From contig NZ_JONH01000018.1 of NCBI RefSeq assembly GCF_000711795.1, positions 1 through 64,000 of the forward strand: a DNA stretch of 64,000 nt. Direction: 5' to 3'. Made by a program: the position numbers and the translations under genes. This DNA is from Vibrio pacinii DSM 19139 (GTDB lineage: Bacteria; Pseudomonadota; Gammaproteobacteria; Enterobacterales; Vibrionaceae). Positions 50,584 to 60,580 of the stretch are shown here, piece by piece. Every line of letters starts with the position of its first letter. Position 1 is the stretch's first letter. The notes under the pieces were generated by a model that worked only from the letters and a program-made list of their open reading frames with translations, ran no database searches and had not been told where the DNA came from.

Positions 50584-52602
50584 ATGAAGCTGAACCCCAA
50601 TCAAGATCAAGCTGTTAAATACGTATCTGGACCTTGCCTTGTGCTTGCGGGTGCTGGCTCAGGCAAGACGCGTGTTATCACCAACAAAATGGCGTACTTG
50701 GTTCAGCACTGTGGTTACAAGGCACGTAACATTGCTGCGGTGACGTTTACTAATAAAGCGGCGCGAGAAATGAAAGAACGTGTCGGCCAGACGCTGGGCA
50801 AAAGCGAATCGAAAGGCTTCATGGTGTCGACGTTTCATACCTTGGGGCTCAATATCATTAAGCGAGAGTATAAGGTGCTGGGCTTAAAGTCTGGATTTTC
50901 GCTGTTTGATGACCAAGACCAACTGGCACTGCTCAAAGAGCTCACCGAGCAACAGCTCGATGGTGATAAAGATTTACTGCGTCAATTGCTCAGTACGATT
51001 TCCAACTGGAAAAATGATATGCTGACGCCTGATCAGGCTAAAGCACAGGCTCAAGGCGAGCAGCAACAGTTATTTGCTTTCTGTTTTGAAATGTACCAAA
51101 AACAGATGAAAGCGTATAACGCACTCGACTTCGATGACTTGATTTTGCTACCAGTACTCTTGTTGCGCACCAATCAAGAGGTGCGTCAGCGTTGGCAAAA
51201 CCGTATTCGTTATCTATTAGTCGATGAGTATCAAGATACCAACACCACTCAGTACGAATTAGTGAAGTTGATTGTCGGTGAGCGCGGACGCTTGACGGTG
51301 GTAGGTGACGACGACCAATCGATCTATTCATGGCGTGGTGCTAAACCGCAAAATTTAGTCTTGCTCGGCGAAGATTACCCGAATTTGCGCTTGATTAAAT
51401 TGGAACAAAATTATCGCTCAACCAGCCGTATTCTGCGTGCTGCCAATATCTTGATTGCCAATAACCCCCATGTGTACCAGAAGTCGCTGTTCTCCGAAAT
51501 TCCTGATGGTGAGAAACTCAAAGTACTGTTGGCTAAAAATGAAGAGCATGAAGCTGAACGTGTGACAGGGGAGCTTATCGCCCACAAGTTCCTCAACCGC
51601 ACCGATTATAAAGATTACGCCGTGCTTTATCGTGGTAACCATCAATCGCGTTTGATTGAAAAGTCGCTGATGCAAAACCGCGTACCTTATAAGCTGTCGG
51701 GCGGTACTTCTTTCTTTGCTCGCGCTGAGATAAAAGACATCATGGCTTATCTGCGTGTGCTGGTGAACCCGGATGACGATAATGCGTTTCTGCGTATTGT
51801 AAATACGCCGCGCCGCGAAATTGGCCCAGTCACCTTAGAGAAACTCGGTAGTTATGCCAATATGCGTGGTAAGAGTTTGTTCGAAGTCAGCTTTGAGATG
51901 GGGCTTGAACAGAGCTTATCGGGGCGCGGCCTAGAAAACTTACGCCGTTTTACCACTTGGCTGGTGAAAATTGCTGATCAAGCGGAGCGAGGCGACACCG
52001 TTGAGGCGGTACGTTCACTCGTGCGTGATATTAATTATGAAGATTGGCTGTATGAGACATCAACCAGTCCAAAAGCTGCAGAAATGCGGATGAAAAACGT
52101 ATCGGACCTCTATTCTTGGATTGTTGCTGATCTTGAGGGTGACAACTACGACCAAGAAGAGAAGAGTTTAAAAGAGGTGGTTCAGCGATTGACCCTGCGT
52201 GACATGATGGAACGTGGCGAAGACGATGAAGACAGTGATGCAGTGCAGTTAATGACGCTACATGCTTCAAAAGGCTTGGAGTTTCCTTACGTTTACTTAA
52301 TCGGTGCAGAAGAGGGGATCTTGCCCCATCAAACCAGCATTGATGAAGAGAATGTCGAAGAGGAGCGCCGTTTGATGTATGTCGGTATCACCCGTGCTCA
52401 ACGCGAACTGACTTTTACTATGTGTAAAGAGCGCCGTCAGTTTGGTGAGTTGATTAAACCGAGTCAGAGCCGATTCTTAGATGAGCTGCCATTTGACGAT
52501 GTTGACTGGGAAGAGACCAAAAAGCCCGTGACTCAAGAAGAGCGGATGGCGAAAGGGCAGGCACATATTGCCAACCTAAGAGCGATGTTTAATAAGAAAT
52601 AG
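50584..52602 (+). CDS. rep: ATP-dependent DNA helicase Rep
   Basis: A 672-residue UvrD-like 3'-5' helicase: Walker [20 protein letters not shown] (motif II), [13 protein letters not shown] (motif III), [14 protein letters not shown] (motif V) and [10 protein letters not shown] (motif VI). Alignment in memory with E. coli Rep is close throughout (for example [19 protein letters not shown]), so Rep is preferred over UvrD. Rep clears protein blocks ahead of replication forks. I chose ATG 50584 ([11 protein letters not shown]). Confidence 0.96.
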   Translation: MKLNPNQDQAVKYVSGPCLVLAGAGSGKTRVITNKMAYLVQHCGYKARNIAAVTFTNKAAREMKERVGQTLGKSESKGFMVSTFHTLGLNIIKREYKVLGLKSGFSLFDDQDQLALLKELTEQQLDGDKDLLRQLLSTISNWKNDMLTPDQAKAQAQGEQQQLFAFCFEMYQKQMKAYNALDFDDLILLPVLLLRTNQEVRQRWQNRIRYLLVDEYQDTNTTQYELVKLIVGERGRLTVVGDDDQSIYSWRGAKPQNLVLLGEDYPNLRLIKLEQNYRSTSRILRAANILIANNPHVYQKSLFSEIPDGEKLKVLLAKNEEHEAERVTGELIAHKFLNRTDYKDYAVLYRGNHQSRLIEKSLMQNRVPYKLSGGTSFFARAEIKDIMAYLRVLVNPDDDNAFLRIVNTPRREIGPVTLEKLGSYANMRGKSLFEVSFEMGLEQSLSGRGLENLRRFTTWLVKIADQAERGDTVEAVRSLVRDINYEDWLYETSTSPKAAEMRMKNVSDLYSWIVADLEGDNYDQEEKSLKEVVQRLTLRDMMERGEDDEDSDAVQLMTLHASKGLEFPYVYLIGAEEGILPHQTSIDEENVEEERRLMYVGITRAQRELTFTMCKERRQFGELIKPSQSRFLDELPFDDVDWEETKKPVTQEERMAKGQAHIANLRAMFNKK

Positions 52603-52608
52603 ACAATA

Positions 52609-52638
52609 AAAAGGCTTGGTGACAACACCAAGCCTTTC
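52609..52638. terminator. terminator between rep and cytochrome c5
   Basis: AAAGGCTTGGTG-ACAA-CACCAAGCCTTT between convergent genes. Confidence 0.8.
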
Positions 52639-52683
52639 TGCTCTATCTTTCTTCTACCTATCTATTATAGATATAGAAGGCAG

Positions 52684-53106
52684 TTACAGGTCGGCAATCA
52701 TATGCTCAATGGCCGCGATGATTTCATCATCGGAACAATCCATACATGAGCCGCGCGCTGGCATAGCGTTGAAGCCATTAATTGCATGGTTAGCCAATAC
52801 ATCTTTACCTTGCGCAATACGTGGAGCCCAGTCTTCTGCGTTACCTGTTTTCGGTGCGCCGCTAACGCCTGATGCGTGACAAGCAATACAGAAGGTACCG
52901 TAAACGGTCGCGCCATCACGTGGCCCTGTTGGTTCCGCTTTCACTGGCTCTGCACCGGCTAGGTAAACATCACCGACAGGTTTAATGCGTTCTGCAATAG
53001 CGTCATATTGTTCTTGGCTTACATTGGCTGCAAAAGAGGCGCTAGAAAAGGTGATTGCAGCGACCAAAGCGGTTAACATTTTTCGAGACATATCCATTAA
53101 ACTCAC
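52684..53106 (-). CDS. cytochrome c5
   Basis: A 140-residue periplasmic monoheme cytochrome. It has a signal peptide ending ASFA, heme site CIACHASGVSGAPKTG, and the c5-typical second Cys pair in GSCMDCSDDEI, which forms a disulfide, with a Met ligand in FNAMPARG. It probably donates electrons to cytochrome oxidase. The GTG at 53106 has AGGA 7 bases upstream. In-frame ATGs at 53097 and 53091 are alternatives. Confidence 0.9.
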   Translation of the reverse strand: MSLMDMSRKMLTALVAAITFSSASFAANVSQEQYDAIAERIKPVGDVYLAGAEPVKAEPTGPRDGATVYGTFCIACHASGVSGAPKTGNAEDWAPRIAQGKDVLANHAINGFNAMPARGSCMDCSDDEIIAAIEHMIADL

Positions 53107-53155
53107 TTTACATTCCTGAAGGTAAGTGCGTGCTTACCCGTTATTAGAGTGGGAT

Positions 53156-53169
53156 TTGATCAACATCGA
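53156..53169. promoter_or_regulatory. FNR-like site upstream of cytochrome c5
   Basis: TTGAT-CAAC-ATCGA differs from the FNR consensus TTGATNNNNATCAA at one base. It suggests oxygen-dependent control but is not proven. Confidence 0.45.
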
Positions 53170-53235
53170 ACCAAAGTGCGTAAAACACCAGTGTTGCTGT
53201 TAAATCAATGTAAATAATGGGTGATTATATCCTGT

Positions 53236-53262
53236 TAACTTGTTGCAATAAACAACAAGTTA
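53236..53262. other. inverted repeat in the cytochrome c5-tRNA gap
   Basis: TAACTTGTTG-CAATAAA-CAACAAGTTA, 10 perfect pairs. No T run follows on the plus strand. The rest of the 300-base gap holds the FNR-like site and the tRNA promoter only. Confidence 0.6.
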
Positions 53263-53357
53263 CTTGCTTTATGGCGGTTATCTAATGGGAAATAGGGGTT
53301 TATCACACTTTAATTGCCCAAAAAGGCACCAAACGATAAAAAAACTTTAAAAAGTAC

Positions 53358-53386
53358 TAGACGGCATAGTGTGAACTACGTATTAT
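53358..53386 (+). promoter_or_regulatory. probable promoter of the tRNA operon
   Basis: TAGACG (53358-53363), a 17-base spacer and TATTAT (53381-53386), followed by a GC-rich discriminator CCACTCCGCC. This is the arrangement of stable-RNA promoters under stringent control. Confidence 0.6.
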
Positions 53387-53407
53387 TCCACTCCGCCGAT
53401 GGGGCAT

Positions 53408-53484
<77 letters not shown>

Positions 53485-53517
53485 TTCGCCAAAGGTTTAA
53501 TCGGTAGAAGTTTCAAT

Positions 53518-53594
53518 GGTGGCTATAGCTCAGTTGGTAGAGCCCTGGATTGTGATTCCAGTTGTCGCGGGTTCAAGTCCCGTTAGCCACCCCA
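53518..53594 (+). tRNA. tRNA-His (GTG), copy 1
   Basis: GTGGCTA/TAGCCAC acceptor with the extra G-1 (53518) opposite C, anticodon GTG in TTGTGAT, T loop TTCAAGT and encoded CCA. The sequence matches bacterial hisR. Confidence 0.97.
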
Positions 53595-53649
53595 TTATTC
53601 AGGTAGCTTTGCTTCCTTTCTTGATTCAAGATCGAGAAAAAATATAAGT

Positions 53650-53718
53650 CGGTGAATAGTGCGTTTGTAGCGCATCTCGGCTTTTGGAATAAGCGGGACC
53701 AGAGGGTTGACCTTCTAT
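53650..53718 (+). pseudogene. tRNA-Pro-like pseudogene, copy 1
   Basis: The first half follows tRNA-Pro (CGGTGAATAG, then GTAGCGCATCT). About 14 bases are inserted at the anticodon arm (CTTTTGGAATAAGC), the sequence then rejoins at GGGACCAGAGGGT, and there is no T arm or 3' acceptor. It occupies the place of tRNA-Leu in the E. coli argX-hisR-leuT-proM operon. Confidence 0.8.
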
Positions 53719-53747
53719 AACGTAAACCAAGTAAAAAAATATATCGT

Positions 53748-53824
<77 letters not shown>

Positions 53825-53902
53825 CTATTACTATAATTCTGCATCAGCGGGATTAGAGTTGGGTTTATAGCTAGACTTGGCAGTAAACGACAACAATTTG
53901 AT

Positions 53903-53979
53903 GGTGGCTATAGCTCAGTTGGTAGAGCCCCGGATTGTGATTCCGGTTGTCGCGGGTTCAAGTCCCGTTAGCCACCCCA
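53903..53979 (+). tRNA. tRNA-His (GTG), copy 2
   Basis: Almost identical to copy 1. The anticodon stem has a compensatory pair change (CCGG...CCGG against CTGG...CCAG), so the arm remains paired and the gene looks functional. Confidence 0.97.
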
Positions 53980-54003
53980 TTCTTCCTTAGAAAGAATGAA
54001 ATT

Positions 54004-54073
54004 TCCGTGAATAGCGTGTTTGTAGCGCATCTCGGCACTTGGAATAAGCGGAACCAGAGGGTTGAACCTCAGA
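54004..54073 (+). pseudogene. tRNA-Pro-like pseudogene, copy 2
   Basis: It shares with copy 1 the 5' half of tRNA-Pro, the inserted block ending TTGGAATAAGC, the ACCAGAGGGTTGA rejoin and the spacer AACGTA(A/G)ACCAAGTAAA that leads into the next tRNA-Pro. The two copies clearly descend from one duplicated unit. Confidence 0.8.
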
Positions 54074-54102
54074 AACGTAGACCAAGTAAAAAAATATATT
54101 AT

Positions 54103-54179
<77 letters not shown>

Positions 54180-54186
54180 TCTTTGA

Positions 54187-54218
54187 AAAGGCTCTGCAGA
54201 AATGCAGAGCCTTTTTTG
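54187..54218 (+). terminator. tRNA operon terminator
   Basis: AAGGCTCTGCA-GAAA-TGCAGAGCCTTTTTT. Confidence 0.93.
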
Positions 54219-54967
54219 CGTTTAGCGACTAGCGACTTGAATCTGAGGTTCGGGGTCAGAAGCCTAGCCGAATTCCTCATCCACTGAACAACGTTAAAGA
54301 GCAGCAACAGTAAGGTTGCCGTTTTGTCTCCTCCCCTCTCAAGTCTAGAAATATCCACCTTTATTACTCTGTTTATGTCTTTATTCTCCTAGTGAAGTGA
54401 CTGATCTTTGGGTTGATATTGGCTATTTATTGAAAGTGAGTGCCGTTGTTTGACCTTTTTGCATGAATTTGGCGCTAGTACAATCTTTGACTACAAAAAT
54501 TCTTAGGTTGATAAATCTATAAATATCGCATTTATTTAGAATATAGTTTGGCGTATATGTGATCAATATCGAATCATTGTCTTAATAAGTCATCTTTAAC
54601 AGTCTTATGTGTTTTTTTTGTTAAAGCCACTTGCTGTGTTTTAAGTGAATTTTTATTCTTTTTGTTAGTGGAGGGGGCTTATAACTAAAAGCAGTATTTA
54701 ATAACTAAAACTCTTGTTTTATCCGTGTTTTAAATCATTTATACCACAGGTATGACCAAATGATGATCTAGCTTGTTTGCATATTTATTTGGCTATAGTG
54801 CTTGGTTTTTATGCGATTTCGACTTTTTATTCTATATTTGTTGCTTTTGTGTGAATTATTTGCCAAATTGATGACCTTATAAATTGCCGGAACACTATTC
54901 TTCTGGCTTGAATGGATTCACTTTTCAGACAGGGCAGAAAGCTGCCAAAGCAGTAGAGGTCTGGTTA
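54219..54967. other. long AT-rich intergenic region upstream of the ABC importer
   Basis: About 750 bases without a supported gene. The first ~140 bases are of mixed composition and start with the direct repeat GCGACTAGCGACTTG. From about 54360 the sequence is very AT-rich with long T runs, which suggests H-NS binding and a long leader. No convincing terminator or riboswitch was recognised. Confidence 0.6.
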
Positions 54968-56683
54968 ATGTCACTTTTACAAGTAAAAAACCTTCGCATT
55001 GAATACCCTTCGCGTCATGGGGTGCATGCCGCAGTCAAATCGCTGTCATTTAATATTGAACGCGGTGAAATCGTTGGTGTGGTTGGCGAATCTGGCGCTG
55101 GTAAATCGACAGTCGGCAATGCAGTCATCGATCTACTTAGCCCTCCGGGACGTATCGCTACTGGCGATGTCTACCTTGATGGCGAGCTTATTTCTGGTTT
55201 GAGCCCAGAGCAAATGCGTAAAGTACGCGGCTCTAAAATTGGATTCATCTTCCAAGATCCAATGACCTCTCTAAATCCTCTGTTCACCGTAGAGCAGCAG
55301 TTGAAAGAGACCATCCACGCCAATATGAAGGTATCGGATGAAGAAGCGTACCAGCGTGCGCTGTCATTGATGCAGCAAGTGGGAATTCCCCAGCCAGAAA
55401 ACCGTCTTAAGCAGTATCCGCATCAATTTTCTGGTGGTATGCGTCAGCGTGTGGTTATCGCGATTGCATTGGCTGGTGAGCCAGATCTTATCATTGCCGA
55501 TGAACCAACGACCGCGCTCGATGTGTCGATTCAAGATCAGATCCTGAGTTTGATTCGTGAATTGTGTATCAAGAACAATGTCGGTTGTATGCTCGTTACC
55601 CACGATATGGGCGTGGTATCGAATGTGACCGATCGCGTTGCGGTAATGTACCGCGGTGATTTGGTTGAGTTTGGCCCAACCGCCAAAGTCTTGGGCGACC
55701 CTGATCATACCTATACCCGTAGTTTGATTTCTGCGGTTCCTCGTTCAGACATGAAACTCGATCGATTCCCTCTGGTGAGCTATATCGAAGAAGCGACAGA
55801 GATGAAGCCTCTTGATGTGAAAAACCACTGGTTAGGACAGAGTCAAGATGAGCGCGAATACAGTGGTCCTTTGCTCAATGTCGAAAACGTCAATCTACGT
55901 TTTGTGACCAAAGATTCTCTGTTCGAAAGTCGTCGCGAGTACGTTCAGGCCTCGAACGATGTGAGTTTTGAAGTGTTTGAAGGTGAAACCTTTGGTCTGG
56001 TGGGTGAGTCAGGTTCTGGTAAGTCAACCATTGCTCGTGTCATTGCTGGTCTTTATTCGCCGAATTCAGGGCGAGTGACCTTTGAAGGTATCGACCTTAC
56101 CGCACTGAAATCAGAAAAAGAACGTCGTCCAATGCGTCGTCAGATGCAGATGGTGTTCCAAAACCCTTATACATCGATGAATCCGCGCATGAAGGTACTG
56201 GATATCATCGCAGAGCCAATTCGATTTCATAAGCTAACCAAGAATGAAACTGAGACGCGTCAGATCGTTAATGATCTGCTGGATCACGTCGGTCTAGGGC
56301 GTATGGCTGGGCTTAAATATCCCCATGAGTTTTCGGGCGGTCAGCGCCAGCGTATTTCGATTGCACGCGCGCTGGCAACACGTCCTCGTTTGCTGATTTG
56401 TGATGAGCCGACCTCTGCACTTGATGTGTCGGTACAGGCTCAAATTCTTAACCTGCTCAAAGATTTACAAGATGAGCTTAATCTAACCATGCTGTTTATC
56501 AGTCACGATTTACCTGTGATTCGCCAAATGTGTGATCGCGTTGGTGTGATGCAAATGGGGACCTTATTAGAGGTCGCTCCAACTGAACAGCTGTTTAAGA
56601 CGCCTCAGCATGAATATAGCAAACAACTGATTTCTTTAATGCCGGAATTTACTGGCTTAAGAGAAGATGTAGAAACGGCGTAA
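54968..56683 (+). CDS. peptide-type ABC importer, fused double ATPase subunit
   Basis: A 571-residue protein with two complete ABC ATPase domains in one chain. Domain 1 has [18 protein letters not shown] and [11 protein letters not shown]. Domain 2 has [18 protein letters not shown] and [11 protein letters not shown]. It equals OppD plus OppF joined, as in GsiA or YejF. Both sites look active. I chose ATG 54968 ([15 protein letters not shown]). It powers uptake by the permeases encoded at 58492 and 59472. Confidence 0.9.
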   Translation: MSLLQVKNLRIEYPSRHGVHAAVKSLSFNIERGEIVGVVGESGAGKSTVGNAVIDLLSPPGRIATGDVYLDGELISGLSPEQMRKVRGSKIGFIFQDPMTSLNPLFTVEQQLKETIHANMKVSDEEAYQRALSLMQQVGIPQPENRLKQYPHQFSGGMRQRVVIAIALAGEPDLIIADEPTTALDVSIQDQILSLIRELCIKNNVGCMLVTHDMGVVSNVTDRVAVMYRGDLVEFGPTAKVLGDPDHTYTRSLISAVPRSDMKLDRFPLVSYIEEATEMKPLDVKNHWLGQSQDEREYSGPLLNVENVNLRFVTKDSLFESRREYVQASNDVSFEVFEGETFGLVGESGSGKSTIARVIAGLYSPNSGRVTFEGIDLTALKSEKERRPMRRQMQMVFQNPYTSMNPRMKVLDIIAEPIRFHKLTKNETETRQIVNDLLDHVGLGRMAGLKYPHEFSGGQRQRISIARALATRPRLLICDEPTSALDVSVQAQILNLLKDLQDELNLTMLFISHDLPVIRQMCDRVGVMQMGTLLEVAPTEQLFKTPQHEYSKQLISLMPEFTGLREDVETA

Positions 56684-56769
56684 GTCGTCGATCTTACCCA
56701 GAGCTTTTGGGTGAATAAACAGAAGCAAACACAACAACTAGGGATGAATCCCGCATAAGGAGTTATGCA

Positions 56770-58320
56770 ATGAAAACCATGAAAAGCAAACTAGCAGTGG
56801 CTTTAATGGCAGCTGGCCTAAGTTTTAGTGCAGCAGCAGCAGATATCACCGTCGCTTATGATGCTGATCCAGTGTCACTTGATCCACACGAGCAGCTGTC
56901 TGGCGGCACACTGCAAATGTCTCACATGGTATTTGATCCACTAGTTCGTTACACACAAAAATTAGATTTTGAACCTCGCTTGGCTGAAAAATGGGAACGT
57001 GTTGATGACACGACTTTCCGCTTCTCTTTACGCAAAGGCGTTAAGTTCCACTCTGGTAACGAGCTAACTGCAGATGACGTTGTTTGGACTTTTGAGCGTC
57101 TAAAGAACTCTCCAGACTTTAAAGCTATCTTCGAACCATATGAGAAGATGGTAAAAGTGGATGACTACACAGTCGAACTAGTATCAAAAGGGGCTTACCC
57201 TCTGGTACTTCAAACCGCTACTTATATCTTCCCAATGGACAGCAAGTTCTACTCGGGCATGACAGAAGACGGTAAAGAGAAAGGCGAAGTGGTTAAGCAC
57301 GGTAACTCATTCGCTTCCACTAACGTTTCTGGTACTGGCCCATTTATCGTCACGCAACGTGAACAGGGCGTAAAAGTCACGTTCGAGCGTTTTGGCGATT
57401 ACTGGGATAAAAACACAGGTAATGTCGACAAGCTTACGCTGGTACCAATCAAAGAAGACGCAACGCGTGTTGCCGCGCTTCTATCTGGTGATGTGGACAT
57501 GATCGCACCTGTAGCGCCTAACGACCACAAACGTGTGAAAGACGCAAAAAATGTTGATCTAGTCACGCTGCCTGGTACTCGTATCATCACGTTCCAAATG
57601 AACCAAAACAGCAACGAAGCACTGAAAGATGTTCGCGTTCGTCAAGCGATTGTTCACGCAATCAACAACGAAGGTATCGTGAAGAAAATCATGAAAGGCT
57701 TCGCTACGACTGCTGGTCAGCAAGGTCCTGAAGGTTACGCCGGTTACAGCGCAGACCTAGTGCCACGCTACGATCTGAAAAAAGCTAAGCAGCTAATGAA
57801 AGAAGCGGGTTATGAAGATGGCTTTGCACTTTCTATGATGGCGCCAAACAACCGTTACGTGAACGATGCGAAAATCGCTCAAGCAGCGGCGGCTATGCTA
57901 TCTAAGATTGGTATCAAGGTTGACCTGAAGACAATGCCTAAAGCGCAATACTGGCCAGAGTTTGATAAATGTGCTGCAGACATGCTGATGATCGGTTGGC
58001 ACTCAGACACAGAAGATTCTGCGAACTTCTCTGAGTTCCTAACCATGACTCGTAACGAAGAGTCAGGTAAAGGTCAGTACAACTGTGGTTACTACTCAAA
58101 CGCGGAAGTTGACAAGCTAGTCATGGATTCAAACATTGAAACGGATCCTGCGAAACGTGCGCAAATGCTGCAGAAAGTGGAAGCAACATTGTACAACGAA
58201 GCGGCGTTTGTGCCTCTACACTGGCAAAACCTAGCGTGGGGCGCGAAATCTAATGTAGAGATCGCACCGATCGTTAACGCAATGAACTTCCCTTACTTTG
58301 GTGACCTTGTCGTTAAATAA
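56770..58320 (+). CDS. ABC importer periplasmic substrate-binding protein (SBP family 5)
   Basis: A 516-residue protein. It has a signal peptide (LAVALMAAGLSFSAAAA) and the family 5 signature region LAEKWERVDDTTFRFSLRKG and VKFHSGNELTADDVVWTFER (quoted FHSGNELTADDV). Family members bind peptides, glutathione, nickel or opines. The true ligand is not readable. It is placed second in the operon. Confidence 0.9.
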   Translation: MKTMKSKLAVALMAAGLSFSAAAADITVAYDADPVSLDPHEQLSGGTLQMSHMVFDPLVRYTQKLDFEPRLAEKWERVDDTTFRFSLRKGVKFHSGNELTADDVVWTFERLKNSPDFKAIFEPYEKMVKVDDYTVELVSKGAYPLVLQTATYIFPMDSKFYSGMTEDGKEKGEVVKHGNSFASTNVSGTGPFIVTQREQGVKVTFERFGDYWDKNTGNVDKLTLVPIKEDATRVAALLSGDVDMIAPVAPNDHKRVKDAKNVDLVTLPGTRIITFQMNQNSNEALKDVRVRQAIVHAINNEGIVKKIMKGFATTAGQQGPEGYAGYSADLVPRYDLKKAKQLMKEAGYEDGFALSMMAPNNRYVNDAKIAQAAAAMLSKIGIKVDLKTMPKAQYWPEFDKCAADMLMIGWHSDTEDSANFSEFLTMTRNEESGKGQYNCGYYSNAEVDKLVMDSNIETDPAKRAQMLQKVEATLYNEAAFVPLHWQNLAWGAKSNVEIAPIVNAMNFPYFGDLVVK

Positions 58321-58344
58321 GTAAACTGAGTAAGTCGAAGTTGT

Positions 58345-58452
58345 GGCATTCGCATGGTGCGGATGCCCGCTTAATTTTTGGCACTTGGCTTTGTTTCAGT
58401 CGGGTTGAGTGCCATTTTTAAGACTGAAAATTGCGACCGAATTTGATTCGGT
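58345..58452 (+). other. hairpin cluster between the binding protein and permease genes
   Basis: A 10-bp stem GGCATTCGCA/TGCGGATGCC with a TGG loop (58345-58367), a second possible stem GGCACT/AGTGCC (58380-58413) and a third ACCGAAT/ATTCGGT followed by TTTTG (58436-58455). Such stems commonly stabilise binding protein mRNA and lower permease expression. Confidence 0.65.
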
Positions 58453-58491
58453 TTTGCAGACTGAATTCTATGGAAAGTAAAGGGGCAAGGA

Positions 58492-59469
58492 ATGTTTTCG
58501 TTTCTGGTCAAGCGCCTGTTTCAGGCACTGATAGTGATGTTTGTGATCAGTTTGGTGGCGTTTGCCATTCAGGATAATCTGGGTGACCCATTGCGTGAGC
58601 TTGTTGGTCAGTCGGTTTCTGAAGCGGAGCGACAAGCTCTGCGCGATGAGTTAGGCCTTAACGATCCCTTCATTACAAAATACACTCGCTTTATTGGCGC
58701 CGCCATACAAGGCGATTTAGGTACTTCATATTTCTTCAAGCGCCCTGCGGTTGAAGTGATTTTAGATAAACTCGTCGCGACGCTAGAGTTGGTGTTTGGT
58801 GCGACGGTGATTATCGTGGTTTTTTCTATTCCTCTTGGTGTTTACTCCGCCATTCATCCCAAAAGTATTTTGACCAAAGCGGTGATGGCTTTTAGTAGTA
58901 TTGGTATTTCGATTCCTGTCTTTCTGACAGCAATCATGTTGATGTATGTCTTTTCGATTGAACTCGGTTGGCTGCCTTCCTATGGCCGTGGTGAAACCGC
59001 CAATGTGTTTGGTTGGGAGTCAGGCTACTTTACCCTTGATGGATTAGCGCACCTTATTTTGCCATGTGTGGCATTGGCTTCAATCATGTTGCCGCTGTTT
59101 ATCCGCTTGGTCCGCTCTGAAATGTTAGAGGTACTCAGTTCTGAGTATATTAAGTTTGGTAAGGCGAAAGGTCTGGCGTTAAACAAAATCTATTACCAAC
59201 ACGCGCTCAAAAATACCATGCTTCCCGTATTGACGGTCGGTGGTGTTCAGATCGGTACTATGGTGGCATATACCATTCTGACTGAAACGGTATTCCAGTG
59301 GCCAGGTACCGGCTTTCTTTTCCTTGAGGCAATCAACCGTGTCGACACACCGCTTATCACCGCTTACGTTATTTTCGTTGGCCTGATATTCGTGGTAACC
59401 AATACCATCGTTGACTTGCTATACGGCATCATTAACCCGACCGTAAATCTCACTGGAAAAGGAGCATAA
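58492..59469 (+). CDS. ABC importer permease 1 (DppB/OppB type)
   Basis: A 325-residue permease with about six transmembrane helices, the DppB-type N-terminus (VKRLFQALIVMFVISLVAF) and the EAA loop EYIKFGKAKGLALNKIYYQH. It forms the channel with permease 2, which begins 2 bases after its stop. Confidence 0.92.
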   Translation: MFSFLVKRLFQALIVMFVISLVAFAIQDNLGDPLRELVGQSVSEAERQALRDELGLNDPFITKYTRFIGAAIQGDLGTSYFFKRPAVEVILDKLVATLELVFGATVIIVVFSIPLGVYSAIHPKSILTKAVMAFSSIGISIPVFLTAIMLMYVFSIELGWLPSYGRGETANVFGWESGYFTLDGLAHLILPCVALASIMLPLFIRLVRSEMLEVLSSEYIKFGKAKGLALNKIYYQHALKNTMLPVLTVGGVQIGTMVAYTILTETVFQWPGTGFLFLEAINRVDTPLITAYVIFVGLIFVVTNTIVDLLYGIINPTVNLTGKGA

Positions 59470-59471
59470 TC

Positions 59472-60410
59472 ATGAGTCAATCAATCGCTGCTCCTTCACG
59501 CTGGGAGCGTTTTAAACAGTCTGATTTTCTGTATTACTTTAAGCGCGATAAAGTCGCTATGGCGAGTTTTAGTGTCTTTATGGTCTTTTTGGTGCTGGCT
59601 CTTGCGGCGCCGATTCTTTCACCTACCGACCCGTATGACCTTATTTCCATCGACATTATGGACTCAGAGTTACCACCATCATGGATGGAAGGGGGCGAAG
59701 AGCGCTTTTTGCTCGGCACTGATGAGCAAGGGCGAGATATTTTGTCGACCATTTTGTATGGTTCGCGTTTGTCATTGACGATCGGTTTCTTAGCTGTTGG
59801 GTTGCAATTGATTCTCGGCATTATCATTGGTCTGTCGGCTGGCTATTATGGTGGTCGAATTGACAGCTTCTTGATGCGTTTTGCTGATGTTCAGTTGTCG
59901 TTCTCAACCATGATGGTCGCGATCATTGTATCAGCCATTTTCAAAGCCAGCTTTGGCAGTGACTTTTACAGTCAGTATGCGGTGGTGATGCTGGTAGTCA
60001 TTATTGGTGTGGCTGAGTGGCCGCAGTACGCACGTACCATTCGAGCGTCGGTATTGGCAGAGAAGAAGAAAGAGTATGTTGAAGCTGCACGTGTGATGGG
60101 CTTTAAAGCGCCGCGCATTATGTTCCGTCATATCTTACCGAACTGTCTGTCACCGATCTTGGTCATTTCAACGGTGCAGGTGGCAAACGCCATCATGTCA
60201 GAAGCGGCACTTTCTTTCCTAGGTTTAGGTTTGCCGGTTGACCAACCTTCACTTGGTGCACTGATTAGTATTGGTTTTAACTACATTTTCTCTGGTGCAT
60301 GGTGGATTACGGCCTTCCCAGGTGTGGTTTTGATTACTCTCGTTTTGGTCATCAACCTGTTGGGTGACTGGTTACGTGATGTATTTAACCCCAAACTCTA
60401 CAAAGGGTGA
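59472..60410 (+). CDS. ABC importer permease 2 (DppC/OppC type)
   Basis: A 312-residue permease with an N-terminal OppC-type segment (FKRDKVAMASFSVFMVFLVL), LLGTDEQGRDILSTILYGSR and the EAA loop EYVEAARVMGFKAPRIMFRH. Last gene of the importer operon, with a terminator after it. Confidence 0.92.
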   Translation: MSQSIAAPSRWERFKQSDFLYYFKRDKVAMASFSVFMVFLVLALAAPILSPTDPYDLISIDIMDSELPPSWMEGGEERFLLGTDEQGRDILSTILYGSRLSLTIGFLAVGLQLILGIIIGLSAGYYGGRIDSFLMRFADVQLSFSTMMVAIIVSAIFKASFGSDFYSQYAVVMLVVIIGVAEWPQYARTIRASVLAEKKKEYVEAARVMGFKAPRIMFRHILPNCLSPILVISTVQVANAIMSEAALSFLGLGLPVDQPSLGALISIGFNYIFSGAWWITAFPGVVLITLVLVINLLGDWLRDVFNPKLYKG

Positions 60411-60448
60411 TCCAAGCCTAAGATTTGACTATAGAAATTTCATTACAC

Positions 60449-60480
60449 TAAGAGCCGTCATTCATTGCGGCTCTTTTTTT
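60449..60480 (+). terminator. ABC importer operon terminator
   Basis: AAGAGCCG-TCATTCATTG-CGGCTCTTTTTTT. Confidence 0.88.
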
Positions 60481-60580
60481 GCATTGATAATAGCAAAGCC
60501 GTATAACGTCAATAGTGACGCTTTAGTGAGCGGCGTGAGTGAACCAACACGGATCGAGTTAAAAGAGTAAAGGTATCAAT

